Assembly (NCBI GenBank): GCA_951812895.1
Contig: OX638333.1
Span: 4,196,001 to 4,260,000 of the forward strand
From: an uncultured Roseovarius sp.
GTDB lineage: Bacteria; Pseudomonadota; Alphaproteobacteria; Rhodobacterales; Rhodobacteraceae
Reading direction: 5' to 3'
Length of the DNA stretch: 64,000 nt
Part shown: positions 43,011 to 52,766 of the stretch, one piece after another
Layout of the letters: every line of letters starts with the position of its first letter
Numbering within the stretch: the stretch's first letter is position 1
The notes under the pieces: generated by a model
What the model saw: only the letters and a program-made list of their open reading frames with translations
Database searches by the model: none
What the model was told of the DNA's origin: nothing
Made by a program: the position numbers and the translations under genes

Positions 43011-43160
43011 CGCAAATTTTCCCGTAAATTGCGGGGCTTCGCCCGCATCATACAAATAAATTTACAACATCCCGCTCATCATTGTCCACAAATTTACAAA
43101 AAAATTGTTTTATAAAAAGGAGTTGTTGCGAAATTTTCTTTCTCTTTGCGATAATCCGTT
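43009..43160. promoter_or_regulatory. Divergent regulatory region with repeated AAATTT/TTGCG words
   Basis: GCAAATTT (43012-43019) and AAATTGCG (43026-43033) face each other across the regulator start. Similar words recur at about 43062, 43088 and 43128 (TTGCGAAATTTTC). Members of this regulator family bind TTTGCAA-like sites, so these are candidate operators. A purine-rich GGAGG precedes the transporter ATG. Confidence 0.45.
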
Positions 43161-43228
43161 TGCACACTTGTGCCATACGGATGCGTTGAGGAGGCGCATC
43201 CGGTCATGTATTTAACGGGAGGATATCC

Positions 43229-44575
43229 ATGTCCAAATCGAACCTAACGCGCCGTGGCTTGCTGAAAACCAGCGCCGTCGCCGGTGCTGGCGTTGCATTG
43301 CCAACGATCTTTACGGCCTCGTCCGCTGCGGCCTACATGAACGAGCCAACCGGCGGTTCTGTCACTTTAGGCTTTAACGTACCTCAGACCGGTCCTTATG
43401 CAGATGAGGGTAATGACGAGCTGCTGGCGCAAAAACTGGCGGTCGAACATCTGAACGGCGAAGGCGACGGCGGTTGCCTGAAAACGTTCACGTCGAATGC
43501 CCTTCAAGGCAACGGTATTCTGGGTAAGAAGGTCGAATTCGTAACCGGCGACACCCAAACCAAATCTGACGCGGCACGCGCATCAGCCAAGTCGATGATC
43601 GAAAAAGACGGCGCGATCATGATCAATGGCGGTTCGTCTTCGGGCGTGGCTATCGCGGTTCAGGGCCTCTGCCAAGAGGCCGGCGTTATCTTTATGGCGG
43701 GTCTCACCCACTCAAACGACACCACTGGTAAAGACAAGAAAGCCAATGGTTTCCGCCACTTCTTTAACGGTTACATGTCAGGCGCTGCTCTGGCTCCTGT
43801 GCTTGAAAAAGAATACGGCAAAGATCGCCGCGCCTATCACCTGACCGCAGACTACACCTGGGGCTGGACACAGCAGGAATCGATTGCAGCCGCTACAGAA
43901 GCTGTTGGCTGGGAAACTGTAAACAACGTGCTGACACCGTTGGCATCTACAGACTTCTCAAGCTACATCACGCCGGTTCTGAACTCCGGTGCTGACGTGC
44001 TGGTTCTGAACCACTACGGTGGCAACATGGTCAACTCTCTGACCAACGCGATCCAGTTCGGCCTTCTGGACAAAGAAGTGAACGGCAAAGACTTTAAAAT
44101 CGTCGTTCCGCTTTATTCAGAACTGATGGCTGCGGGTGCGGGTGCAAACATCAAAGGTGTGTTTGGTTCCATGAATTGGAACTGGCAGCTGCAGGATGAA
44201 GGCACCAAGGCCTTTGTTCAGTCCTTTGGCGAAAAATACGGCAAACCACCGTCCAATTCGGCCCAGACCTGCTATGCGCAGACCCTGCTTTATGCGGATG
44301 CATGTGAGCGTGCAGGCACGTTCAACCCATGCGGCGTATCCGAAGCATTGGAAGGCTTCGAGTTCGACGGATTGGGCAATGGTCCGACCCTCTACCGTGC
44401 CGACGATCACCAATGCTTCAAAGACGTGCTGGTTGTGAAAGGTGCAGAGAACCCGACCAACGCCTATGACACGCTTGAAATCGTTGAGATAACACCGCGT
44501 GCACAGGTCGAATACGCACCTGATCACCCGATGTTTGCCGGCGGTGATCTGGGAACCTGTAACCCAGGCGCATAA
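43229..44575 (+). CDS. ABC transporter substrate-binding protein (HAAT family)
   Basis: This 448-aa periplasmic protein captures the transporter's substrate. It starts with a Tat-type signal (NLTRRGLLKTSAVAGAGVAL, cleavage after about residue 36). The mature part has the Peripla_BP_6 fold with VTLGFNVPQTGPYADEG and INGGSSSGVAIAVQG. Cysteines (four or more) are unusual for the family and may form disulfides. It is followed by a double hairpin before the permease gene. Its place beside the acetate regulators and acsA suggests short-chain carboxylates rather than amino acids. Confidence 0.88.
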   Translation: MSKSNLTRRGLLKTSAVAGAGVALPTIFTASSAAAYMNEPTGGSVTLGFNVPQTGPYADEGNDELLAQKLAVEHLNGEGDGGCLKTFTSNALQGNGILGKKVEFVTGDTQTKSDAARASAKSMIEKDGAIMINGGSSSGVAIAVQGLCQEAGVIFMAGLTHSNDTTGKDKKANGFRHFFNGYMSGAALAPVLEKEYGKDRRAYHLTADYTWGWTQQESIAAATEAVGWETVNNVLTPLASTDFSSYITPVLNSGADVLVLNHYGGNMVNSLTNAIQFGLLDKEVNGKDFKIVVPLYSELMAAGAGANIKGVFGSMNWNWQLQDEGTKAFVQSFGEKYGKPPSNSAQTCYAQTLLYADACERAGTFNPCGVSEALEGFEFDGLGNGPTLYRADDHQCFKDVLVVKGAENPTNAYDTLEIVEITPRAQVEYAPDHPMFAGGDLGTCNPGA

Positions 44576-44591
44576 GCAAAACTTCAACAAC

Positions 44592-44650
44592 GTCCGGCGC
44601 GTGTCTTGCGCGCCGGACAGAATTACCAGACAGCAGGCAAACGCCTGCTG
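44592..44650 (+). other. Two consecutive hairpins between binding protein and permease genes
   Basis: GTCCGGCGCG (44592-44601) pairs with CGCGCCGGAC (44609-44618), and CAGCAGGC (44631-44638) with GCCTGCTG (44643-44650). Neither has a T-run. Such structures commonly stabilise binding-protein mRNA and reduce downstream expression. Confidence 0.65.
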
Positions 44651-44676
44651 ATGAATAACCTTCACGGGGTGGGACA

Positions 44677-45699
44677 ATGGACGCCTTTTTAATTCAGATC
44701 TTGAATGGCTTGGACAAGGGTAGCGCTTACGCCCTGATCGCCCTTGGTCTGACGCTTATTTTCGGCACACTTGGAGTTGTGAACTTTGCACATGGTGCTT
44801 TGTTCATGATCGGCGCATTTTGTGCGGTCACACTTCAGCGCATTTTCAAACTGAGCTTTGTCACGGAAGACCCCACTCAACAGGACTTTCTCGGCAACCC
44901 TCTCAAGGTCGAAACACCCTATGTGATGGATTGGTTTGGTCCCGAGGTTGGGGCCGGCATCATAGAATGGTCCGTCCCGCTTGCGATCTTGTTCTGCATT
45001 CCGGTTATGATCGGCGTCGGCTTTGCAATGGAACGCGGGCTGATCAAGCATTTTTACAAACGCCCGCATGCCGACCAGATCCTTGTTACTTTTGGGCTGG
45101 CGATCGTGCTTCAGGAAATCATCAAGTATTTCTTTGGTGCAAACCCAATCCCAACCCCTGCCCCGGCATCACTGAACGGTGTTGTCAATCTGGGCGCAAT
45201 CATCGGAATGGATATCGTGTATCCACTCTGGCGTGTCATTTACTTCTGTTTCTCAGCACTGATCATCGGTGGTATCTTTGCCTTCCTGCAATTCACCACC
45301 TTCGGAATGGTGGTGCGCGCCGGCATGGCGGATCGAGAAACCGTTGGCTTGCTCGGAATTAACATCGACCGGAAGTTCACGATCATGTTCGGCATCGCCG
45401 CCGCGGTCGCAGGGCTTGCCGGTGTGATGTACACCCCCATCAATCCGCCAAACTATCACATGGGCATGGATTTTCTGGTCCTCAGCTTCGTCGTGGTGGT
45501 TGTTGGCGGCATGGGCAGCCTGCCGGGTGCTGTTCTGGCCGGTTTCCTGCTGGGCATCCTGGAAAGCTTTGCGTCCACCACCTGGGCCACAACCACAATT
45601 CCGGGCATTAACCAGGTGATCATCTACCTTGTCGCAATCATTGTCCTTCTGACCCGTCCGCGTGGTCTGTTGGGACGCAAAGGCGTGATGGAGGATTAA
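44677..45699 (+). CDS. Branched-chain-type ABC permease, LivH-like
   Basis: This 340-aa inner-membrane permease has about eight to nine membrane segments. It shows the family motif GLTLIFGTLGVVNFAHGALFMIGAF near 20 and the EAA-like GINIDRKFTIMFGIAAAVAGLAG near 235, where it contacts the ATPase. An insertion near residues 60-90 is longer than in typical LivH. Pairs with the LivM-like protein 3 bp downstream. Confidence 0.9.
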   Translation: MDAFLIQILNGLDKGSAYALIALGLTLIFGTLGVVNFAHGALFMIGAFCAVTLQRIFKLSFVTEDPTQQDFLGNPLKVETPYVMDWFGPEVGAGIIEWSVPLAILFCIPVMIGVGFAMERGLIKHFYKRPHADQILVTFGLAIVLQEIIKYFFGANPIPTPAPASLNGVVNLGAIIGMDIVYPLWRVIYFCFSALIIGGIFAFLQFTTFGMVVRAGMADRETVGLLGINIDRKFTIMFGIAAAVAGLAGVMYTPINPPNYHMGMDFLVLSFVVVVVGGMGSLPGAVLAGFLLGILESFASTTWATTTIPGINQVIIYLVAIIVLLTRPRGLLGRKGVMED

Positions 45700-45702
45700 C
45701 TC

Positions 45703-46911
45703 ATGCTGGGTCTCAACAAACAAGATACGACACTGTTCCTGATCGTCGTTGCACTCACGGCGCTGGCTCCGTTCATCCTGAACCCGTTCCCAACTGAAAG
45801 CGCGATGGCCCAGTTCAATGCTGGCTATCCCGACCTGATGCAGCGCTTTGTAATCTTTGGGATATTCGCCATCGGCTTTAACATCCTGTTTGGCCTGACT
45901 GGATATCTCTCATTTGGTCACGCCGCCTTTCTTGGTGTCGGCTCTTATGCCGCGGTCTGGATGTTCAAGCTGTTCTCATACAACGTGTTCCCGGCAATTT
46001 TCCTGAGCGTTGTCATAGCGGGCCTGTTCTCGCTGCTGATCGGGTATATCAGCCTGCGACGCTCCGGAATTTACTTTTCGATCCTGACGCTGGCCTTTGC
46101 ACAGATGTCATTTGCGCTGGCCTACTCGGTCCTTTCAAACCCCAAATTCAATCTGACCAACGGGGAAACCGGGCTGCAGGTCTATACGGACGACCTGCAG
46201 ATGTTCCATGGCGATCACCTGCCGGATCTGCCGCATATCTTTGGCCTGCTGACGATGCGCGACAATTTCGTGTTGACGGTCGGGGGCTGGGATTTCAACT
46301 TCAACGTCGGTTACTACTTCTGTGCATTGATCATGCTGCTTGCGTTCTACTTCTCAGTCCGCATTTTCCGTTCACCTTTCGGCACCATGCTGCGCGCGGT
46401 TAAGTCGAACCAGACCCGGATGTACTATACCGGCCTGAATGCACGGCCCTATACATTGGCCGCCTTCGTGATTTCGGGCATGTATGCCGGTCTCGCCGGT
46501 GGCCTGATGGCCGCGGTTGACCCATTGGCAGGCGCTGAGCGGATGCAATGGACAGCCTCAGGCGAAGTGGTCCTGATGACCATCCTTGGTGGCGCCGGAA
46601 CGCTGATCGGTCCAATTCTTGGCGCAGGCTTTATCAAGTATTTCGAGAACATCTTCTCAAAGATCAACGACACCGTGCTGCACAGCTGGTTCTCGTTCTT
46701 GCCAGACGGGATGGAGGATTTCATGGTCGCGATCGTGCACCCCTTCATCGGCAAAGGCTGGCACCTGACCCTTGGCCTGCTGTTCATGATGGTTGTGATC
46801 TTCCTGCCGGGTGGACTGGTCGAAGGTGGACAACGCATCATGCGTCTCTTCCGCGGCAAAAAAGCTGCGAAAGAGGCGGATGAAGCCACACAATCCACAC
46901 CTGCAGAATAA
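45703..46911 (+). CDS. Branched-chain-type ABC permease, LivM-like
   Basis: This 402-aa permease has the motif [25 protein letters not shown] near 70, [18 protein letters not shown], and the coupling segment [25 protein letters not shown] near 245. The C-terminus has a cytoplasmic basic/acidic tail. It forms the second half of the pore. Confidence 0.9.
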   Translation: MLGLNKQDTTLFLIVVALTALAPFILNPFPTESAMAQFNAGYPDLMQRFVIFGIFAIGFNILFGLTGYLSFGHAAFLGVGSYAAVWMFKLFSYNVFPAIFLSVVIAGLFSLLIGYISLRRSGIYFSILTLAFAQMSFALAYSVLSNPKFNLTNGETGLQVYTDDLQMFHGDHLPDLPHIFGLLTMRDNFVLTVGGWDFNFNVGYYFCALIMLLAFYFSVRIFRSPFGTMLRAVKSNQTRMYYTGLNARPYTLAAFVISGMYAGLAGGLMAAVDPLAGAERMQWTASGEVVLMTILGGAGTLIGPILGAGFIKYFENIFSKINDTVLHSWFSFLPDGMEDFMVAIVHPFIGKGWHLTLGLLFMMVVIFLPGGLVEGGQRIMRLFRGKKAAKEADEATQSTPAE

Positions 46912-46923
46912 GGAAACGAACCA

Positions 46924-47679
46924 ATGGGTATTTTGGAGGTCAAAAACGTCAACAAGCGCTTCGGCGGTCTGCAGGCGTTAGGGGATGTAAACCTGAGCGT
47001 GGCAGAAAACACTGTCCATGCGATCATCGGGCCCAACGGTGCTGGCAAATCCACGCTGCTGAACGTTCTTGTCGGGAAACTGGTCCCTGACACTGGTTCG
47101 GTTTTGTTCGATGGTCAATCCGTGTTGGGGCGCAAACCCTATGAGATCAACCAGATGGGCATTTCCCGCGTCTTTCAGACACCGGAAATATTTGGCGATC
47201 TTAGCGTTATCGAAAACATGATGATTCCGATTTTCGCCAAACGCGACGGCGCCTTTCGGATGCATGCTTTTGAGAATGCTGACAACGAAAAGGGCATCAT
47301 TGAGCAGGCAGAGCAGATGCTCGAAAGCTTGAATCTGGCGGACCAGCGGAACATGCATTCCGCCGCCATGTCACGCGGCAACAAACGGCGGCTCGAAATC
47401 GGCATGTGTCTGGCTCAGGAACCTCGCCTGTTGCTTCTGGACGAACCCACTGCCGGCATGGCCCGGGCCGATACCAACAACACCATCGACCTGCTGAAAC
47501 AAATCAGTGATGAGCGTGATATCACCATCGCAATCATCGAACATGACATGCATGTGGTGTTTTCTCTGGCCGAACGGATTACCGTTCTGGCGCAGGGCAC
47601 ACCACTGGTCGAAGACACACCTGACAATATCAAAGGCCACCCCAAGGTACGCGAAGCGTATCTCGGTGAATCGGCTTGA
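46924..47679 (+). CDS. ABC transporter ATPase, LivG-like
   Basis: This 251-aa ATPase has Walker A GPNGAGKST near 37, Q-loop, a signature AMSRGNKRRLEIGM (SRGNKR in place of the usual SGGQ-type), Walker B LLLLDEPTAGM, and EHDMHVVF. The altered signature is typical of this LivG subgroup. GGAAAC precedes the ATG. It powers uptake with the LivF-like partner. Confidence 0.9.
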   Translation: MGILEVKNVNKRFGGLQALGDVNLSVAENTVHAIIGPNGAGKSTLLNVLVGKLVPDTGSVLFDGQSVLGRKPYEINQMGISRVFQTPEIFGDLSVIENMMIPIFAKRDGAFRMHAFENADNEKGIIEQAEQMLESLNLADQRNMHSAAMSRGNKRRLEIGMCLAQEPRLLLLDEPTAGMARADTNNTIDLLKQISDERDITIAIIEHDMHVVFSLAERITVLAQGTPLVEDTPDNIKGHPKVREAYLGESA

Positions 47680-47692
47680 GGGAGCGAATGAA

Positions 47693-48448
47693 ATGAACGC
47701 GAAATCAGACTTCTCCAAGGGCCGCAGCGCCGCCGAAACCGCTCCTGCTTTCCTGTCAATCTGGGGGATGAAATCCTATTACGGGGAAAGCTATATCGTT
47801 CAGGATATCTCGTTCAACGTACACGAAGGTGAAATTCTGGCCCTTCTGGGCCGCAATGGTGCAGGTAAAACCACTACTCTGCGGTCGATTGCACGAATGG
47901 ACAACCCGCAGGTCATGCACGGTGAAATCTGGCTGGACCATGATCCTTTGCACAAAATGAACAGCCATCAGGCATCCGTCGCAGGTATCGGTCTTGTGCC
48001 CGAAGACCGCCGCATAATTCCCGGCCTGACGGTCGAAGAAAACCTGCAGCTGGCCCAAATCGCACCGCCTGTCGGTTGGTCACTGGACCGACTCTACGAC
48101 CTGTTCCCACGCCTCAGAGAACGCCGCAAGCAAGAGGGTGTAACCCTTTCCGGTGGCGAGCAGCAAATGCTTGCCGTGGCCCGCGCGCTTGCCCGAGACA
48201 TCAAGGTGCTGTTGCTCGATGAACCATACGAGGGCCTTGCCCCCGTGATCGTGGATGAGATCGAGAAAACACTGCGCGTGATCAAGGAACAGGGCATCAC
48301 AACGATTATTGTCGAACAGAATGCCGTGCGTGCGCTTGAACTGGCAGATCGCGCGGTGATTCTTGACACTGGCGGCATCGTATTCGATGGGACCGCCGAA
48401 GAAGTGCTCGAAAATGAAACTCTTCGCGCCGAGTATCTGGCCATCTGA
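47693..48448 (+). CDS. ABC transporter ATPase, LivF-like
   Basis: This 251-aa ATPase has Walker A GRNGAGKTT near 55, signature LSGGEQQMLAVARAL, Walker B VLLLDEPYEGLAP, and EQNAVRAL. ATG 47693 is chosen over longer in-frame starts that lie inside the upstream gene. The N-terminus has a 20-residue extension before LSIWGMKSYYGES. Confidence 0.9.
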   Translation: MNAKSDFSKGRSAAETAPAFLSIWGMKSYYGESYIVQDISFNVHEGEILALLGRNGAGKTTTLRSIARMDNPQVMHGEIWLDHDPLHKMNSHQASVAGIGLVPEDRRIIPGLTVEENLQLAQIAPPVGWSLDRLYDLFPRLRERRKQEGVTLSGGEQQMLAVARALARDIKVLLLDEPYEGLAPVIVDEIEKTLRVIKEQGITTIIVEQNAVRALELADRAVILDTGGIVFDGTAEEVLENETLRAEYLAI

Positions 48449-48545
48449 TCGTTTTGCGCCGATAAGTTCATAGTAATATCTGATGTGACAGCCTTTGGCG
48501 CACCCATTAGGCTGTTCTCAACTGCAATAAGGGACGACCTTACAT

Positions 48546-50489
48546 ATGACTGACAACACTTATCCTCCCTCAGCCGAATTCGCGGCAAACGCCCATATCA
48601 ACGCAGCCAAATACGATGCGATGTATGCCGATTCTGTCGCCGATCCTGACAGTTTCTGGGCTGAACAGGGCAAACGGGTCGACTGGATCACACCGTTCAG
48701 CAAAGTCAAAGATGTAAGCTATGAGTTTGGCAATGTTTCAATCAAATGGTTTGAAGATGGGCAACTGAACATCGCGGCCAACTGCGTCGATCGTCACCTT
48801 GCAACCCGCGGCAATCAGACGGCAATCATCTGGGAACCGGATGATCCGAACGCGGACGCCAAGCACATCACCTATGCCGAGCTAAGTGAGAACGTGAACC
48901 GACTCTCCAATGTCTACAAGGGGCTTGGCGTAGGCAAAGGCGACCGCGTCGTTCTTTATATGCCGATGATCCCCGAGGCGGCCTATGCCATGCTGGCTTG
49001 TGCCCGCATCGGTGCGATCCACTCCATCGTCTTTGGCGGGTTCAGCCCGGAAGCGCTTGCCGCGCGGGTTAGCGGGTGCAACGCCGCCCTCGTGGTCACC
49101 GCTGACCAGGCTCCCCGCGGTGGCAAAAACACACCGCTCAAGGCAAATGTCGACAAGGCGCTCGCCATCTCTGGAGATGTAAAAACACTGGTTGTCGAAC
49201 GCACAGGTGCGGACCTGCCAATGGTCGACGGACGCGACTTTTCTTACGCCGCATTGATGGCCGATGCCTCAGCCGAATGTGCACCCGAAGTGATGAATGC
49301 CGAGGAACCGCTTTTCATCCTCTACACCTCCGGCTCTACTGGTGCGCCCAAAGGTGTGGTGCACACCACCGGTGGCTATCTCGTATGGGCGTCGATGACA
49401 CACGAATACGTCTTTGATTATCATGATGGCGATGTCTACTGGTGTACCGCTGATGTGGGCTGGGTCACGGGCCACAGCTATATCGTTTACGGACCTCTCG
49501 CCAACGGCGCCACCACGTTGATGTTCGAGGGTGTGCCAACCTACCCCGACGCGTCCCGCTTTTGGCAGGTTTGCGATAAACACCAGGTCAATCAGTTCTA
49601 CACCGCCCCTACCGCGATCCGCGCATTGATGGGCCAAGGCGAAGAGTTTGTTACGAAATGCGATCTTTCATCGCTCAAACTTCTGGGCACCGTCGGTGAA
49701 CCGATCAACCCCGAGGCCTGGAACTGGTACAATGACGTGGTTGGTAAGGGTAATTGCCCGATCGTGGACACATGGTGGCAAACCGAAACCGGCGGCCATC
49801 TGATGACCCCCCTGCCCGGCGCGACCACAACCAAACCCGGCTCCTGCACCAATCCGTTTTTTGGCGTCGAACCGGTTATTCTGGAACCGCAGACCGGCGC
49901 GGAAATTTCCGAAACCGAAGCCGAAGGCGTGCTTTGCATCCGCGACAGCTGGCCCGGCCAGATGCGCACCGTCTGGGGTGATCACGAGCGCTTCGAAAAG
50001 ACATATTTCTCCGATTACAAAGGCTACTACTTCACCGGTGACGGCTGCCGCCGTGATGCGGATGGCTATTACTGGATAACGGGCCGTGTGGATGACGTGA
50101 TCAACGTCTCCGGCCACCGCATGGGCACGGCAGAGGTGGAATCTTCCCTTGTCGCACATCCCAAAGTGTCCGAGGCCGCCGTTGTCGGCTATCCGCATGA
50201 CATCAAAGGGCAAGGCATATATTGCTACGTGACCCTGATGGCAGGCGAGGAATATACGGATGATCTGCGGACCGAACTGCGCAATCACGTCCGCCAGGAA
50301 ATCGGCCCGATTGCCTCGCCCGACCTGATTCAATGGGCACCGGGCCTGCCCAAAACCCGTTCAGGAAAGATCATGCGCCGCATCCTGCGTAAGATCGCTG
50401 AAAACGATTACGGCGCTCTTGGGGACACCTCCACATTGGCCGAACCAGCAGTGGTGGATGATCTGATCGAGAATCGGATGAACCGCTAA
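48546..50489 (+). CDS. acsA: Acetyl-CoA synthetase
   Basis: This 647-aa enzyme activates acetate to acetyl-CoA with ATP. It has the ACS N-terminus ([20 protein letters not shown]), the P-loop [11 protein letters not shown] near 262, [24 protein letters not shown] near 410, and the C-terminal catalytic lysine in [15 protein letters not shown] near 608, which is the site regulated by acetylation in this family. It ends the transporter operon, which suggests uptake and activation of acetate or a similar acid are co-controlled. Confidence 0.96.
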   Translation: MTDNTYPPSAEFAANAHINAAKYDAMYADSVADPDSFWAEQGKRVDWITPFSKVKDVSYEFGNVSIKWFEDGQLNIAANCVDRHLATRGNQTAIIWEPDDPNADAKHITYAELSENVNRLSNVYKGLGVGKGDRVVLYMPMIPEAAYAMLACARIGAIHSIVFGGFSPEALAARVSGCNAALVVTADQAPRGGKNTPLKANVDKALAISGDVKTLVVERTGADLPMVDGRDFSYAALMADASAECAPEVMNAEEPLFILYTSGSTGAPKGVVHTTGGYLVWASMTHEYVFDYHDGDVYWCTADVGWVTGHSYIVYGPLANGATTLMFEGVPTYPDASRFWQVCDKHQVNQFYTAPTAIRALMGQGEEFVTKCDLSSLKLLGTVGEPINPEAWNWYNDVVGKGNCPIVDTWWQTETGGHLMTPLPGATTTKPGSCTNPFFGVEPVILEPQTGAEISETEAEGVLCIRDSWPGQMRTVWGDHERFEKTYFSDYKGYYFTGDGCRRDADGYYWITGRVDDVINVSGHRMGTAEVESSLVAHPKVSEAAVVGYPHDIKGQGIYCYVTLMAGEEYTDDLRTELRNHVRQEIGPIASPDLIQWAPGLPKTRSGKIMRRILRKIAENDYGALGDTSTLAEPAVVDDLIENRMNR

Positions 50490-50511
50490 AATTCTTGAAA
50501 TTAGAACACTT

Positions 50512-50538
50512 AACCCCGCCAGTCTTGGCGGGGTTTTT
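50512..50538 (+). terminator. Rho-independent terminator after acsA
   Basis: AACCCCGCC (50512-50520) pairs with GGCGGGGTT (50527-50535) around a 6-nt loop, followed by TTTC. Twenty-two bases after the acsA stop. Confidence 0.92.
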
Positions 50539-50759
50539 CTTTGCACATGCGTTGGAGCGAGATCTTTATTTTCTCCTGACAGATGCAAAGACTTTCTGCC
50601 ATTGCCACCTGAAATACACCTTGAGAGAATGGTCAGCAACGTAGCTGCACTATTCCATTCCCGACACGCTGTCGCAAACAAGCGAGACCAAAAGACATTT
50701 CCACCTAACCTTGCTCAGGTGGTCTGGCACATGCCAGCCACGGAAACGCGGAATTCATT

Positions 50760-51791
50760 ATGTCTACGGTATCCTCAAACACAGTAACCGCGCGTTCGAC
50801 CGCGATCACGGGAATTCTGTGCATTGAGGTGGCGATGCTATTTTTCGTCACTCAGGACATGTTCATGAAATCGTTGCTCCAAACCTATCCGATTTGGATG
50901 CTGATTTTTGTGCGCTCCTGCATCGCGATCCTTTTGCTGGTTCCGACAATTGCCATTCTTGGCGCCCCACATCGGTTATGGACCCCTCTCTGGCCACTGC
51001 ACTTGCTGCGTGCCGCGTTGTTTGCGGTCGGGTTCAGCCTGTTCTATTCCGCCTTTCCCCTGATGGGACTGGCCGAGGTCACAACCATATTCTTCTCTGC
51101 CCCGCTGATGACCGTTCTTCTTGCGGTGGTCTGGCTCAGGGAACCCATTGGCAAACACCGGGCCGGCGCATTGGTGGTGGGTTTCGCAGGGGTCATTATC
51201 GCAATGAACCCGACGTCAGATGCATTTCAATGGACCGCCATTCTGCCCCTGATCTGCGCGTTCACTTATGCGATATCGCAGGTGCTTGTCCGGCAGATCG
51301 GAGATCGCGAAACCTCTCTCACCGTCGGGCTCTATACACTGACATTTGCAGGCATCCTCATTCTGCCCATGGGCTGGCTGTTCAACCAGATCGTCACCAT
51401 TCCACCGGAATTTGACCACCTTCGCTGGGAGTTTCCGGCTGAGACATTTGGCGATCTGCCCCGTCTTTGCCTGCTGGGCGCCACCGGGATGATGGCCTGG
51501 CTTTTCCTGAACCGCGCTTATCAGATCGCCCCGGTCAGCGTCGTTGCACCGTTCGACTATACGTATCTGCCCCTCGCCGCAGTCGTCGCCTATTTCTTGT
51601 GGAACGAGGTTCCCCCAATGAACACAATCATAGGCATGGGTCTGATCGTTGCTGGTGGACTTTATCTCGGAATTCGTGAATTGCGCACAGCCCCGGCCAA
51701 TGACGAAGAACCGATCGTGACTGATACCCCATTTGTAACAGGCGAAGCGCAACCTGCTTCGCTCGTCGCCGAAGACGACCACCGCCCATGA
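50760..51791 (+). CDS. DMT-superfamily (EamA) transporter 1
   Basis: This 343-aa protein has ten membrane segments in two EamA repeats (for example FIRAFMKSLLQTYPIWML-type start, MGLAEVTTIFFSAPLMTVLLAVVWL, and VSVVAPFDYTYLPLAAVVAYFLW). DMT exporters move amino acids, metabolites or drugs; the substrate cannot be read. The C-terminal 35 residues are a soluble tail. The next transporter gene overlaps its end by 4 bp. Confidence 0.88.
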   Translation: MSTVSSNTVTARSTAITGILCIEVAMLFFVTQDMFMKSLLQTYPIWMLIFVRSCIAILLLVPTIAILGAPHRLWTPLWPLHLLRAALFAVGFSLFYSAFPLMGLAEVTTIFFSAPLMTVLLAVVWLREPIGKHRAGALVVGFAGVIIAMNPTSDAFQWTAILPLICAFTYAISQVLVRQIGDRETSLTVGLYTLTFAGILILPMGWLFNQIVTIPPEFDHLRWEFPAETFGDLPRLCLLGATGMMAWLFLNRAYQIAPVSVVAPFDYTYLPLAAVVAYFLWNEVPPMNTIIGMGLIVAGGLYLGIRELRTAPANDEEPIVTDTPFVTGEAQPASLVAEDDHRP

Positions 51792-52705
51792 CCTTTGCAA
51801 TGGACACCCAACCCGCTGACACCGGTCGGGCCCGCGGCGTAATGCTGGTGTTCATGGCAGGCGTGCTCTGGTCCACGGTCGGGCTTGGCATCCGGTTGAT
51901 CGAAGACGCGCTGGTTTGGCAAATCCTGTTTTATCGATCTTTTAGCCTCAGCCTTCTGCTGTACATCGTGATCCGCCTGCGCACCGGGCAGGACCCGTTT
52001 CGACTTGCTTATCGCGCAGGATGGCCGGTGACGATTGGCGCGCTATCACTCGTAGCCGCCTACGCCGGAGGAATTTACGCGGTTCAAACCACTTCCGTTG
52101 CAAAGGCCATGCTCATCTTTGCCAGCGCGCCGTTTATGGCGGCAATCCTCGGCCTGCTGATCCTGCGCGAAGCGGTCCGCATCCACACATGGCTTGCCAT
52201 CTTGCTTGCTTGTGCTGGTATCGGGGTGATGTTCTGGGACCAGACAGGCGGCGGCGGTTCAATGGCGGGTAATCTGGCAGCACTCGGCTCGGCCTTTGGA
52301 TTTGCCGTCTTTACCATCACCCTTCGCTGGGGCCGGTCGGGCGACATGATGCCCGCCGTCTTTGTATCCGGCCTTTTTGCCATCGTGATCATGGGCGCGA
52401 TATGCCTCGCACTTGACCTGCCCTTCACGCTCAGCCAGCGCGACGGTGGCATCGCTCTTAGCATGGGTGTTTTTCAGGTGGGGGCCGGGCTGATACTGTT
52501 TACTATCGGCTCCAAGCACGTGCCCGCCGCCGAGCTGATCCTGCTATCGCTGGCCGAAGTGGTTCTGGGGCCGCTATGGGTCTGGCTGTTTCTGGGCGAA
52601 ACCGCATCGATCTATACCCTGGCAGGTGGTGCTATCCTTTTGCTGGCTATCATTGGCAACGCCCTTTCAGGCGCGCGACGAAAACCTCCGGCCACACCTC
52701 TTTAA
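51788..52705 (+). CDS. DMT-superfamily (EamA) transporter 2
   Basis: This 305-aa protein has ten membrane segments in two EamA repeats (GVMLVFMAGVLWSTVGLGIRL, MLIFASAPFMAAILGLLIL, ELILLSLAEVVLGPLWVWLFLGE). The ATG overlaps the upstream stop (ATGA). Two different DMT proteins in an operon could work as a pair or separately. Substrate unknown. Confidence 0.88.
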   Translation: MTFAMDTQPADTGRARGVMLVFMAGVLWSTVGLGIRLIEDALVWQILFYRSFSLSLLLYIVIRLRTGQDPFRLAYRAGWPVTIGALSLVAAYAGGIYAVQTTSVAKAMLIFASAPFMAAILGLLILREAVRIHTWLAILLACAGIGVMFWDQTGGGGSMAGNLAALGSAFGFAVFTITLRWGRSGDMMPAVFVSGLFAIVIMGAICLALDLPFTLSQRDGGIALSMGVFQVGAGLILFTIGSKHVPAAELILLSLAEVVLGPLWVWLFLGETASIYTLAGGAILLLAIIGNALSGARRKPPATPL

Positions 52706-52766
52706 ACGGCTGAGTTTTCCGGCGATTAACCTTGAGTCCGCGCCACTCAAAATCAAGTAATAACAC

